DNA of 64,000 nucleotides, taken from NCBI RefSeq assembly GCF_034931025.1, contig NZ_JAYGIL010000005.1, positions 124,001 through 188,000 of the forward strand, given 5' to 3'. Under the pieces are notes generated by a model. It saw only the letters and a program-made list of their open reading frames with translations. It made no database searches and had not been told where the DNA came from. The position numbers and the translations under genes were made by a program. Positions 43,701 through 51,950 of the stretch are shown piece after piece (positions within the stretch are counted from its first letter, which is position 1; the number at the start of each line of letters is the position of its first letter). The stretch comes from Arcicella gelida (GTDB taxonomy: Bacteria; Bacteroidota; Bacteroidia; Cytophagales; Spirosomataceae).

Positions 43701-44507
43701 AGCAGGACTATAAGAAAATGGTTGAGGTTGTAATGCTGCATGAGCCGCCTGAGCTTGCTCATCAACCGACCAAACAATGGCATTTTCAAGCATTTTCAAG
43801 AAATCAGGATTTGTCCAAGTACGTTCGTCATGTCCATAAGCGGTATAAAATACTTTTCCTTTTCCGTACTGGCGAGTCCAAGTATAAGGTTCTGTTTTAG
43901 CGTCTGGACGGTCTTTTGTTTGGTCAGCTTTAATATCACGAGTCATCAAAACATTATTATCTGCTTGTAAATGACTGTGTAAATACGTTTCATCGAAGGC
44001 TTTAATGCCAGAAATATCTTTTAAAATTGGATTTTGTGCTTGAACAATATTCGCTTGAATAGTATCCATTGTGTGTCGCCAGAACTGTCCGCCTACCATT
44101 TTAACGTATTCTTCAGAATTTCTAAAACAGAAAGAAGCACAATGAATAGGCAAAACTCCTTTGCCAGAAGCCACATAAGCCAAAAGGTCTTTTTCAGCTT
44201 CAGGCGTAATTTTATCCCAGTTGGCATAAATCATCAAGGCATCATACTTATTCAAATTAGCAGTATTGATGTCTTCTAATTTATCTGTGTAAGTAATGTT
44301 AATTCCTTTGTTTCCGAGTGCAGACATCAATGTTGGCACACGTTCTACAGGTTTATGATGACCATTGTCACCAAGAAACAGTACTTCCAAACGACGAGCT
44401 TTCACCGCTGTTTGAATAGCTGCTTTGTTGTTTTTTTTCGCTTTTTTCTGAGAAAAACCTACGAGGCAAGTCAGCAATAAGCAAAGACTAAGCAATGATT
44501 TTTTCAT
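40788..44507 (-). CDS. ThuA - PVC-type dehydrogenase - HEAT - CARDB - azurin-like fusion protein
   Basis: 1239 aa with signal peptide (MKKSLLSLCLLLTCLVGFSQ). Domains in order: ThuA-like (~38-250, glutamine-amidotransferase fold), PVC-type dehydrogenase beta-propeller (~290-670), HEAT-like helical repeats (~680-860), CARDB adhesion-like domain (~895-1010) and a cupredoxin domain (~1120-1239). The copper ligands are His in MQHNLVIG, then C-T-F-P-G-H-W-S-I-M, with C, H at +5 and M at +9 as in azurin. Most relatives end in a CxxCH haem domain; none is present here. It probably oxidises a sugar outside the inner membrane and hands electrons to copper. Function is inferred from domains. Confidence 0.85.
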   Translation of the reverse strand: MKKSLLSLCLLLTCLVGFSQKKAKKNNKAAIQTAVKARRLEVLFLGDNGHHKPVERVPTLMSALGNKGINITYTDKLEDINTANLNKYDALMIYANWDKITPEAEKDLLAYVASGKGVLPIHCASFCFRNSEEYVKMVGGQFWRHTMDTIQANIVQAQNPILKDISGIKAFDETYLHSHLQADNNVLMTRDIKADQTKDRPDAKTEPYTWTRQYGKGKVFYTAYGHDERTWTNPDFLKMLENAIVWSVDEQAQAAHAALQPQPFSYSPAKLPNYEKRPDPQLLQAALSPEESLKHIQVPVEFNLEVFAHEPNVMHPIAMSWDERGRLYVLITKDYPNERKETGGSDYILICEDTDKDGKADKFTRFADGLSIPTGLVFANGGVIVAQAPHMIFLKDTDGDDKADEKKILFSGFGTSDTHAGPSNLHYGFDNWIWGSLGYAGFQGKFAEKDSVKFGQGFFRFKADGSDFEHITSTSNNTWGFAFNETGDVFGSTANNSHGWYMAIPHRNILSPTATNGSRSTDTHKDMKTITPRIRQVDVFGGYTAAAGHNFYTARAFPKKYWNQIAFVCEPTGHVVHQNVMTKNGTDYSDVEGFNLLAGADEWVSPVFAEVGPDGAVWIADWYSFIIQHNPKPNGFEMGQGNAYETDLRNFTHGRIYRVSAKDAPNYTPLNLSKDRPQELLSALKNSNMFWRMNAQRLLVERGQKDVVPALIEMTKDQSLDEAGINPSVIHALRTLEGLGVLNDAEVQKALIASLSHPCSGVRKTAVQLLPRTEASVKVLLAQNSLNDKEPLVVLNTLLAFAEMPLTAESEKALLARMEQSTEINDRWLPDGFAAVLTSHKQALLKKHLQNLTKNASPVKAKTEEMPAHHDHAAMMKEEKATAISASNKPDLLISKINFTPANPAVLEPVSFNVEVKNQGGVAIPKGEVINLNIRIEGTGRKYDLVSYTFSDGIPANESVKINTYNNGAWTGNLGLSSDLAGTYTVSVEIDKANSIAEENEKNNAYSQKITFNVPQSMSNFAMEKAIKGYTNVSSADSVIALLKLSQQLDEISASSLIKGIADGWNYRKKVQVKDSDKVFLASLSKTLSANNKAKLARLFQVWEVKAEEAADPNKVVIVIKSVKEEMKYDKKEFTVKAGTKVELVFENPDAMQHNLVIGKPKSLEIIGKAANKMITQKDALDKNYVPNIPQIIASTPLVNPDESYRLTFTVPEQIGDYPYVCTFPGHWSIMNGIMKVVK

Positions 44508-44581
44508 TTCTGTTGATAGTATAAATACAATGAATTAATTAAAATTGGATTAATTTATTTCGGTGATAATAAATTTCTTCA

Positions 44582-44643
44582 CCGTGGTCTGTGGCACACA
44601 GAACACTTTCAGGCAATTGTGGTCTGTGTGCCACAGACCACGG
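44582..44643. repeat. REP-like hairpin, copy 1
   Basis: A perfect 21-bp stem (CCGTGGTCTGTGGCACACAGA and complement) with a 20-base loop, adjacent to the 3' end of the transposase gene. Confidence 0.9.
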
Positions 44644-44644
44644 T

Positions 44645-45211
44645 TTAAAACCTGTCCATATAATGTGTTAGAATACCAAATTCATCTTCACCTGTCTCGT
44701 AAAATTTAGCGGAAGACCAACGATAATTTTCAGGTCTATCGGTAAGATTCCATTTTTCTTGCAAAGGATTTAAGTGAATGTATTCTATTTTCTGTTGAAC
44801 TTTGACTCTTGTGTTCATCAAAACTGCTAAAGGGTCTCTTTGCCAAATTCGATATTGTCTTTCTTTCTCATTTACTTCAAAATATGACAAAACCTTTGGA
44901 TGATTGAGTTTTAAATCTTTCACTATTTCATGTGCTACCTTTTTGTTAAATGAAGCATGAGGCATTTCTTTACCATTTTTTTTGAGTAATTCCCAAACAA
45001 CATGTAGATGATTGGGCATAATAACAAAAGCATAAATCTTGATTTGTTCTAATGCCACCAATTCTTGCCAAACAGAGATAATTAGTTCAATGTATTTTTC
45101 TTGATTAAACAAACGTTTCCAGTCCTTCACAGTATCAGTCCAAAAGTAAACTTCGTCAAGAAACATTCTTGAATTACGAATACCATATTTTCTAACTAAA
45201 TCCTCTCTCAT
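44645..45211 (-). mobile_element. REP-associated tyrosine transposase (RAYT, Y1/IS200-like)
   Basis: 188 aa. The HuH motif is in MPNHLHVVWEL and the family-typical Y-I-H-L-N-P follows near residue 145; catalytic Tyr is probably that Tyr or the one 4 residues before it. Full length for a RAYT. It is framed on both sides by a 21-25 bp hairpin of the same sequence (44582-44643 and 45257-45318), in the same direction, which should be its substrate. RAYTs move or multiply REP hairpins and are often domesticated single-copy genes. There is no target-site duplication that I can see, so this is not a simple IS. Confidence 0.9.
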
Positions 45212-45256
45212 GGTTGTAAGGGAGATACGTTTTTATTTTTTGTTGTGCTTTCTTCA

Positions 45257-45318
45257 CCGTGGTCTGTGGCACACAGAACACTTTCGGGTAATTGTGTTCT
45301 GTGTGCCACAGACCACGG
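45257..45318. repeat. REP-like hairpin, copy 2
   Basis: Same stem as copy 1, extended to a perfect 25 bp (CCGTGGTCTGTGGCACACAGAACAC would be read in full) with a 12-base loop; TTCTTCACCGTGG precedes both copies. Confidence 0.9.
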
Positions 45319-45331
45319 AGGAACTAAAACC

Positions 45332-46441
45332 TCAAAAATCAGGAATATAAATAATTTCTCCTCCTTTTAAAGCTGATTCATGCGATAAAATACCTACTGA
45401 TGTCCAGTTAGCAGATTGTTCAGCATTAGGGAATGGGTCACGGTCTTCTACAATGGCCGAAACAAATTCATGCACAAGATGCGGATGCGAACCACCATGA
45501 CCAGAACCTTGTAAGAAAGAAAGGTGTTGGTTTTCGTCGGTATCATACACGCCACCAGTTGTAAATACTTGAATTTCTTCTGGTAAGTAATGAGCGTAAT
45601 CTGGCACAGTTACTTTTTCTGGAATTTCTGCTTCTGGTTTTTTAGCGGTATGAACCACGTGTTCTTCATGTTCAATTAACGACCATTCAAAAGATTTTTT
45701 TGAACCATATACTTCAAAACTCTCACGATATTGACGAGCCACATCAAATAATGAACGATACACCAAAGCACTTAAATCTGAATCTTTGAATTTGATATGT
45801 GCAGATTCAATGGCAAATGGTGAATTATAATGTTGATGCAATTCTTCACGAATTGTTCCAGAACCAAAACATGAAACATACTCTGCTTGTAATTTTAACA
45901 AACCAGCCACAGGACCAACACAGTGTGTAGCATAGTGCATTGGCGGTAAACCTGGCCAATAACCTGGCCATCCGTCCATGTCTTGTTGGTGCGATGCTTT
46001 CAAGAATTGTACTTTTCCTAATTCTCCTTTTTCGTATAATTCTTTCACATACAAAAATTCACGACTGTAAACTACCGTTTCCATCATCATGTATTTTTTG
46101 CCTGTTCTTCTGGTGGCTTCAACAATTGCTTTACACTCTTCTACAGAAGTAGCCATCGGAACAGTACAAGCTACGTGTTTGCCTGCGTTCAAGGCTTTCA
46201 AACTTTGTTCTGCATGGTTATGAATCGGAGAATTGATGTGTACAACATCTACGGCTGGGTCTGCCAATAAATCTTCAAAGCTTGTATAACGCTTTTCGAT
46301 TCCGAAAGCATCGCCAATCGCATTAAGTTTCTCTTCTGTACGCTGACAAATAGCGTACATATTGGTGTTTGGGTGACGTTGATAAATGGGAATAAATTCA
46401 GCTCCAAATCCTAAGCCGACAATAGCAATGTTTAGTTTCAT
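45332..46441 (-). CDS. Gfo/Idh/MocA-family oxidoreductase
   Basis: 369 aa. N-terminal Rossmann fold with G-L-G-F-G-A-E for NAD(P), the acidic E-E-K near residue 36 and the family motif H-I-N-S-P-I-H-N-H-A. The catalytic-type region is G-K-H-V-A-C-T-V-P-M-A, in which the usual EKP is replaced by TVP; the lysine active in this family is then absent at that place. The C-terminal domain (~130-369) is complete. It interconverts hydroxyl and keto groups on sugars with NAD(P). It lies next to a sugar isomerase in the same direction, probably co-transcribed. Confidence 0.88.
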   Translation of the reverse strand: MKLNIAIVGLGFGAEFIPIYQRHPNTNMYAICQRTEEKLNAIGDAFGIEKRYTSFEDLLADPAVDVVHINSPIHNHAEQSLKALNAGKHVACTVPMATSVEECKAIVEATRRTGKKYMMMETVVYSREFLYVKELYEKGELGKVQFLKASHQQDMDGWPGYWPGLPPMHYATHCVGPVAGLLKLQAEYVSCFGSGTIREELHQHYNSPFAIESAHIKFKDSDLSALVYRSLFDVARQYRESFEVYGSKKSFEWSLIEHEEHVVHTAKKPEAEIPEKVTVPDYAHYLPEEIQVFTTGGVYDTDENQHLSFLQGSGHGGSHPHLVHEFVSAIVEDRDPFPNAEQSANWTSVGILSHESALKGGEIIYIPDF

Positions 46442-46454
46442 GATTATAAATTTG

Positions 46455-46562
46455 AGTTTATGAGTCTGTTCTTTAGTTTATGAGTTTAAAGTTTATGAGT
46501 CTAAAAGATTTAAGAATTGAGGTTTGTTCATGAGCATATAAACTCATCAACTCATAGACTTC
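46455..46562. repeat. Short AGTTTATGAGTCT repeats between isomerase and oxidoreductase
   Basis: AGTTTATGAGT(C/T)T occurs at 46455, 46475 and 46490, with complementary copies (AAACTCATCAACTCATAGACTT) at 46540-46562 across the isomerase stop. They could form a hairpin in the transcript joining the two genes. Confidence 0.55.
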
Positions 46563-47389
46563 ACACTCTTAGACTTGATGAATTCCAAGCTTTCTTTCAT
46601 TAATGTTTCTTCGTTGTCAAACATTTTTCTCCAAATGTTAGCCACCGCTAATTTTGAACTAAATGCTTCTACTGATAAATAAGCATCGTATTTAATATCT
46701 TCCAAAGCCGTGAAAACGTCTGTCCAGTTTACATTTCCTTTGCCAACAGTACTTCTATCATTTTCAGATATTTGTACATGAACCAAATGTTTACTTAATT
46801 TCCTGATGGCATCGCCCAAACTTTTCTCTTCAATATTTGCATGAAAAGTATCAAACATGATTTTACAATGCGGATGATTAATGTCTTCAACCAATTGAAA
46901 TAATTCATCTGCACAAGAAACCAAGTAACTTTCAAAACGATTGAGGTATTCTAAACCTAAAATAATTCCTTTTTCTTGGGCATAATCTGCCAATTCTCTC
47001 AGGTTTTCTACCGCCCAATTCCATTCTTCTTGCGTAGCAGGTTTTCCTGTAAAATGACTTAAAGCTGAATGATATGGACCAGTTAATAAATCTGCTCCTA
47101 AAACCACAGCACAGTCGATGGCTCTTTTGTTTCTTTCCAAAGTAGCAGCTCTCATTGCTGGGTCTGGACTGATTTGATTGAAATCAGGGCCGCAAATCGT
47201 TACTGCAATTCTGTCTAAACCTAATTCATCCAATTTTGTACGCCAAGATTGCCAATGCGTAGAGTCAACATCAAAAATGGGTACTTCAACACCTGTAAAA
47301 CCAATCGCTTTAATCTGCTCTAACACTGGAAAAAGGTCTTCGTTAATCTCAGTTCCCCATAAGAGCAAATTCATTCCGTATTTTTTCAT
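46547..47389 (-). CDS. Sugar phosphate isomerase/epimerase (xylose isomerase-like TIM barrel)
   Basis: 280 aa, no signal peptide. The AP-endonuclease-2/TIM barrel family is shown by MNLLLWGTEINEDLFPVLEQ, GFTGVEVPIFD, then GLEYLNRFESYLVSC (metal-binding Glu), MFDTFHANIEE (Asp and His), HVQISENDRSTVGKGNV and AYLSVEAFS (last Glu). These residues match the D-tagatose/D-psicose 3-epimerase type of site. It probably isomerises a ketose made by the oxidoreductase encoded next to it. Divergent from the AraC regulator. Confidence 0.87.
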   Translation of the reverse strand: MKKYGMNLLLWGTEINEDLFPVLEQIKAIGFTGVEVPIFDVDSTHWQSWRTKLDELGLDRIAVTICGPDFNQISPDPAMRAATLERNKRAIDCAVVLGADLLTGPYHSALSHFTGKPATQEEWNWAVENLRELADYAQEKGIILGLEYLNRFESYLVSCADELFQLVEDINHPHCKIMFDTFHANIEEKSLGDAIRKLSKHLVHVQISENDRSTVGKGNVNWTDVFTALEDIKYDAYLSVEAFSSKLAVANIWRKMFDNEETLMKESLEFIKSKSVKSMS

Positions 47390-47421
47390 TTTATCTTTAT
47401 CGTAAGGTTTTTTGACTGATT

Positions 47422-47438
47422 TTGTGTTTAAAACACAA
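47422..47438. promoter_or_regulatory. Dyad in the isomerase/AraC intergenic region
   Basis: TTGTGTTT-A-AAACACAA, 33 bases before the isomerase start. It could be an operator for the divergent AraC regulator; no experiment or second copy supports this. Confidence 0.3.
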
Positions 47439-47636
47439 TTGTATTCAATAATTAATTTTCAGAGTTTGTTAAACCAAATACAGTTTTTGGCTTAAAGAGT
47501 ATCAAACAGATAAGAATTTTTAACAATACAAAATAATCTAAAAAAAGTCATAAAAATTTCCGCTCTTTTGATTAGTTTTGACTGTATTTTGACATTTTTT
47601 TAGTTTATAAAAGTAATTAAAGTAAAAAAATAGGTT

Positions 47637-48530
47637 TTGAAAAGTCCATTAAATAAAAGTATTGAATCGCCAAATCATTCTTTCACGATGAAAGAGTTGA
47701 AAGAACCGTACTTCGACCCCAACTGGCATTTTCATCCACATTATCAATTATTTGTGGTTTTGGAAGGAACAGGTACACGCTTTATTGGCGATAACATCAA
47801 ACATTTTGAAGCGGGAGATATGGTTTTTGTAGGACCAGATTTACCACATCTTTGGCGAAGTGATGAAATTTACTTTCAGGGTAATCCCGAATTAAAAACG
47901 CATGGCATTGTAGTGTATTTTACAGAAGATTTTTTAGGGAAAGATTTCTTTGAAAAATATGAAATGACCAAGCTCAAACATTTCTTTTTGAATGCCAGTC
48001 GTGGATTAGAAATCAGCGGAGCATTGCATGACAAGATTCTTACTTTTATGAAAGAGTTATTGCCATTACAAGGATTTGAGGCAATTTTGAAATTATTAGA
48101 AATGCTGAATTTGCTAGCCAATTCCAACGAGTATGATTTTATCAGTAGCGTTGGCTATACCAATCCATTTAAAACTTCTGAAACCGAGCGAATGCACAAA
48201 GTTCACGAGTACGTGCTGAACAATTATCGTACTTCAATTAACTTAACAGAAGTAGCTTCGTTGGCGGGTATGGCTACGGCGGCGTTTTGCCGTTACTTCA
48301 AGGCAAGGACGAATAAAACTTTTTCGGATTTTGTCAGTGAATTGCGGGTTGGCTATGCCTGCAAATTATTGATGGAAGATAAATTGAGCGTCACACAAGT
48401 TTGCTATGAAAGTGGGTTTAATACTTTGTCGAATTTCAACAAACAATTTAAGGATTTGAAAGGACAAACGCCTTCGCAATTTAGACTTGCTTTTGGCGAT
48501 ACAACTTTTAAAAAATCTCCTCAATCTTAG
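47637..48530 (+). CDS. AraC-family regulator with cupin sensor domain
   Basis: 297 aa from a TTG at 47637; the ATG at 47688 would cut the first strand of the cupin domain, but is possible. N-terminal cupin (residues ~15-110; PNWHFHPHYQLFVVLEGTGT with a His-rich site) and a C-terminal double helix-turn-helix (~190-290, INLTEVASLAGMATAAFCRY and FNKQFKDLKGQTPSQFR). It should bind a sugar-derived ligand and act on the divergent isomerase/oxidoreductase genes 250 bases away. Its 3' end overlaps the convergent Gre-like gene by 23 bases. Confidence 0.9.
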   Translation: MKSPLNKSIESPNHSFTMKELKEPYFDPNWHFHPHYQLFVVLEGTGTRFIGDNIKHFEAGDMVFVGPDLPHLWRSDEIYFQGNPELKTHGIVVYFTEDFLGKDFFEKYEMTKLKHFFLNASRGLEISGALHDKILTFMKELLPLQGFEAILKLLEMLNLLANSNEYDFISSVGYTNPFKTSETERMHKVHEYVLNNYRTSINLTEVASLAGMATAAFCRYFKARTNKTFSDFVSELRVGYACKLLMEDKLSVTQVCYESGFNTLSNFNKQFKDLKGQTPSQFRLAFGDTTFKKSPQS

Positions 48531-48951
48531 CTTCTTTTCCTCTGAAATTAAACGTATCGCCTTTGCCTTTTCCCATCAGTAATGCTCCGATGGGAGATTG
48601 TGGCGAAATAATCATGATATTTTCGCCGTCGATTTTACAAATACCAACACTTACAGCCAAAAAGTAATTTCCAGTAGAAGTTTTCAGAAAAGCACCAACA
48701 GCTCCTTTTTTGAAAGTAAGATTCATATCAATGCGTTCGACGATGGCTTTTTCTCTTTTAGCTTGTTCGTGCATCAAACCGTGCATATCTCGGTCGAGTT
48801 GCCCCATTGCTCTGGACGTTTCGTACTTATCGCCCGCAGACGATTTTGATTCTTCATTGGCAGAAGCCTGAGCTGCCTGCATGGCATCGTAGGAAGTTTG
48901 TATTCTTTGGTCTAAAAAATTATTAATATAATCGACAATCTTTTGTTTCAT
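48508..48951 (-). CDS. GreA/GreB C-terminal-like protein
   Basis: 147 aa. The N-terminal helices (residues ~1-75) include ESKSSAGDKYETSRAMGQLD, typical of a Gre-like family in Bacteroidota, and the C-terminal half is an FKBP-like barrel with ISPQSPIGALLMGKGKGDTF. It probably binds RNA polymerase, although the coiled-coil tip acids of GreA are not obvious. Some databases call such proteins 3-oxoacyl-ACP synthase, which is not supported by the sequence. Confidence 0.7.
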   Translation of the reverse strand: MKQKIVDYINNFLDQRIQTSYDAMQAAQASANEESKSSAGDKYETSRAMGQLDRDMHGLMHEQAKREKAIVERIDMNLTFKKGAVGAFLKTSTGNYFLAVSVGICKIDGENIMIISPQSPIGALLMGKGKGDTFNFRGKEAKIEEIF

Positions 48952-49058
48952 GTTTTAATAGCTCTAGGCTGTCAGCCTTCGGTCATCAGCTTTTTTTAGC
49001 TTTGAGCAAAGCACTTTGGGCAAGGACAATTTATAATTCATAATTCACAACTCATAAC

Positions 49059-50069
49059 TCAAAGTGTTTCTCTCCGAATCATATAAAAAGGATTTTTTAC
49101 TTTTATTTTCTTTTTATCTAACAACAAAGCCGCAGCAGTTCTACCCATTGTTTCAAAGTCAGTTGTGATAACAGTGATGCCTAAGAGTTCTTTTAAGGTA
49201 GTTTCGTTGAAAGAAACCACTCCGATTTCATTACCTAAAGTATAACTTGATTGACGAACTTTTTTAACTAATTCAGCCAAATCGTGTTCTTCAACAACTA
49301 CATAAGCTGTTTGTGGAGTGAGTAATTCTTCATCAACGTTTTCTCTGATGATAAATTCTTTGTGTGCATTTACACAAAAGTAACGAACGCCTCTTACAAT
49401 ATCAGCAGGATAATTACCATCACTCGGAAAAACCAATACAACTCGCTGATACTTAGCAAATAAATCATTGGCACTTTCTAGTGCTTCTGCTACATCACGC
49501 TCAAAATCTTGATAGACCGACAAACACTCGTTTTTATATTCTGGTAAATCTTTATCAAGTAAAACCAATTCATCTGAAGGGATTTTCTCCAAAGCCTTCA
49601 TGGCAATAGCTTTTTCTGAATCTGGAAAAAAATGTGGCATAACTACATAATAGTTGTATTTACCAAGATTTTTATCAATGATTTCATCGAAAAGGCGAGC
49701 ATTATAATGATGAATTTGTAAGTCAACTGAAGCTTTATCGCCCAATACTTTCAGAAAAGCATAGTAAATTAATTTCTTATAAGAACTTAATTTGTTGAAA
49801 ATCAACAGGATTCTCATTTTTCTGCTTTCTCCGCTATTCACATAATATCCTTTTCCTTGTACAGAAGTAATAAAGCCTCTTTCTTTTAATTCACGATAAG
49901 CTTTTTCTACGGTGTCACGGGCTAAATAATACTCTTCACTGAGTTCACTGATAGATGGAAGCTGTTCGTTTTTCTTCAATACATTGCGTTCAATATCCGA
50001 AATAACCGATTGGATTATCTGCTTGTATTTGGGTGTTTTATCGTTTGGATTGAGTTTGAGCTGGTACAT
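49059..50069 (-). CDS. GntR-type regulator with LacI-like sugar-binding domain
   Basis: 336 aa from the ATG at 50069; eight more residues in frame before it look non-coding. An N-terminal winged helix of the GntR type (KYKQIIQSVISDIERNVLKK, QLPSISELSEEYYLARDTVE) is joined to a periplasmic-binding-like domain (~95-330; RVVLVFPSDGNYPADIVRGV and IGVVSFNETTLKELLGI). This architecture is common for sugar repressors in Bacteroidota. It is divergent from the rhamnose transporter gene 358 bases away and probably controls it. Confidence 0.88.
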   Translation of the reverse strand: MYQLKLNPNDKTPKYKQIIQSVISDIERNVLKKNEQLPSISELSEEYYLARDTVEKAYRELKERGFITSVQGKGYYVNSGESRKMRILLIFNKLSSYKKLIYYAFLKVLGDKASVDLQIHHYNARLFDEIIDKNLGKYNYYVVMPHFFPDSEKAIAMKALEKIPSDELVLLDKDLPEYKNECLSVYQDFERDVAEALESANDLFAKYQRVVLVFPSDGNYPADIVRGVRYFCVNAHKEFIIRENVDEELLTPQTAYVVVEEHDLAELVKKVRQSSYTLGNEIGVVSFNETTLKELLGITVITTDFETMGRTAAALLLDKKKIKVKNPFYMIRRETL

Positions 50070-50427
50070 GATTCTTTGGAAACTCAGCTTCACACATTTT
50101 CTCTAGATAAGAAGCGTTAAGGCTGAGCATTAATTTTACTATACATTACTTTTAATTTAAATCTTTTGAGCAGGGAAGTGCATGATAGTTCCCTTTTGTT
50201 TTTGGTTTATCCTTGTAAAATTTTATACGATTCCAAGAAACAAATTTACAAACTATTCTTTCAAAGAACTAGATTTATAATAATTACTCTAAAAATGTTA
50301 TTCAATTTTTAAGATGATGTTTTGGGGCAATTCTTAGGTTTCGCTTAGATACAAAATATTCATTCTAACAAAAAGCAAACATAAAAAAGGAGTGTTTGCC
50401 AAGCAAAATTCAAATATATAATTGATT
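50070..50427. promoter_or_regulatory. Divergent regulator/transporter control region
   Basis: This 358-base gap has no gene. GGGAA...TTCCC dyads are at ~50173-50193, and GCAAACA-n11-TGTTTGC at 50375-50399 lies 28 bases before the transporter ATG; the latter could be an operator or leader hairpin. I see no full promoter. Confidence 0.35.
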
Positions 50428-51504
50428 ATGGGAGCAATTTTAGGTGTTATTTTTCACTTTATTGGTGGCTTTGCATCAGGGAGTTTTTATATTCCTTACA
50501 AGAAAGTTAGAGGTTGGTCATGGGAAAGTTATTGGATTACAGGTGGTGTTTTTTCATGGTTAATCGTTCCACCTTTAGCGGCTTATCTCACCATTCCAGA
50601 TTTTACTTCCATTATTTCTAGTAGCGAAGGAAGTGTATTGTTTTGGACTTACGGAATGGGTGTTTTGTGGGGAATTGGGGGCTTAACTTACGGTTTAGGA
50701 GTACGGTATTTAGGCATTTCATTGGGTAGTTCTATCATTCTTGGGCTTTGTTCTGTTTTTGGTTCTTTGATTCCTTCGGTATATTATTACTTCAATAAAA
50801 CGGCTGGAAAAGATACAATCTATGATTTGGTATCTACCAATTGGGGACAAATGGTGTTGCTAGGCTTGGCTGTTTGTGTGTTAGGAATTGTGATTTGTGG
50901 AAAAGCGGGTGGAAGTAAAGACAAAGATTTAGCAGGAAAAGCAAGTGCTGAAAATCAGGAGTTTGATATTGTGAAAGGACTTACTTTCTCGATTATCTCT
51001 GGTTTGTTGAGTGCTTGTTTTAGTTTTGGTATTGAAGCTGGTTCGGCGATGTCGAATGTTGCAAATGAAATTTGGGTAGCTAGTAATCCTGGACAAGGTG
51101 AATTTCTGTATCGTAACAATGTTGTGTATATCGTTATTCTTTGGGGTGGCTTAACCACCAATTTGATTTGGTGTATGTACTTGAATTTCAAGAACAAATC
51201 TTTTGGTGATTATACCAATGCTGAAACGCCTTTATTGAAAAACTATATATTTAGTGCCATCGCAGGCACAACTTGGTTTTTACAATTCTTCTTCTACGGA
51301 ATGGGCGAAAGTAAATTAGGAAACGGCCCAAGCTCTTGGATTCTCCACATGGCATTCATTATTTTAGTTGCTAATTCATGGGGATTAGTATTGAATGAAT
51401 GGAAAGGCGTTTCTAAGAAAACTTTAACTACAATCATCGTAGGTATTTTAACGATTGTACTTTCGGTATTAATTGTAGGTTATGGTAACTCTTTGAAAGG
51501 TTAA
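50428..51504 (+). CDS. rhaT: L-rhamnose/H+ symporter RhaT
   Basis: 358 aa from the ATG at 50428, ten membrane segments. Family marks: HFIGGFASGSFYIPYKKVRG, WESYWITGGVFSWLIVPPLA, GLGVRYLGISLGSSIILGLC, FSFGIEAGSAM and GTTWFLQFFFYGMGESKLG. It brings rhamnose into the cell by proton symport. No other rhamnose gene is in the window, so catabolism is encoded elsewhere. It is controlled presumably by the divergent GntR protein and ends at a strong terminator. Confidence 0.95.
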   Translation: MGAILGVIFHFIGGFASGSFYIPYKKVRGWSWESYWITGGVFSWLIVPPLAAYLTIPDFTSIISSSEGSVLFWTYGMGVLWGIGGLTYGLGVRYLGISLGSSIILGLCSVFGSLIPSVYYYFNKTAGKDTIYDLVSTNWGQMVLLGLAVCVLGIVICGKAGGSKDKDLAGKASAENQEFDIVKGLTFSIISGLLSACFSFGIEAGSAMSNVANEIWVASNPGQGEFLYRNNVVYIVILWGGLTTNLIWCMYLNFKNKSFGDYTNAETPLLKNYIFSAIAGTTWFLQFFFYGMGESKLGNGPSSWILHMAFIILVANSWGLVLNEWKGVSKKTLTTIIVGILTIVLSVLIVGYGNSLKG

Positions 51505-51520
51505 AGAAATAAAAAAATAT

Positions 51521-51565
51521 AAAAAAAGGAGCATCAGATTGAAAAATTTGATGCTCCTTTTTTTT
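51521..51565 (+). terminator. Intrinsic terminator after rhaT
   Basis: A long stem (AAAAAAAGGAGCATCAGATT with its complement, one mismatch) and a T-run, 17 bases after the rhaT stop. Confidence 0.85.
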
Positions 51566-51950
51566 ATGTTAAAATATTATCTTGTGGTAATAAATATTTG
51601 TACTAAACGATGAAATTTTTTGATAAATGTCTTTTTTTAGCTCAAATATTTTTTTTGATTAAAATTGGTATGTTATTTGACTTATTTATTATGATAAATG
51701 AAGGATATTATACGTTAATATTTATTTAAATATGAAATGCGTCAAATATTTTTTTTTTAATAATAGTAGTATCTTTGAGTAAGATGACAAATTTTTTATC
51801 CAATTACAGATAAAATTAGCCTAAGGTTTTATCTGAAAATAAAAAATTTGAGATGAATAAATCCAAGTTTGTTCGTCAATATCTGCAAAATTGGTTTGAT
51901 GTAAATTGTGAAATTTCCTAATCTCAATAATTTCCTAAGCTTTACTGACT
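51566..51950 (+). other. A/T-rich upstream region of the FIST-kinase unit
   Basis: 385 bases without a clear gene. An exact -7 box (TATCTTTG) is at 51770-51777, ~175 bases before the FIST start. A 22-codon frame with ATG at 51853 ends at 51921; it might be a leader peptide but has no support. No known RNA motif seen. Confidence 0.35.

Noticed and set aside
44582..45318. Complete insertion sequence
   Set aside because: The flanking elements are direct copies of a hairpin, not IS ends in inverted order, and no target duplication is seen; a REP/RAYT unit explains it better.
51853..51921. 22-codon frame before the FIST gene
   Set aside because: It could be a leader peptide, but there is no codon bias, no attenuator and no conservation to judge from.
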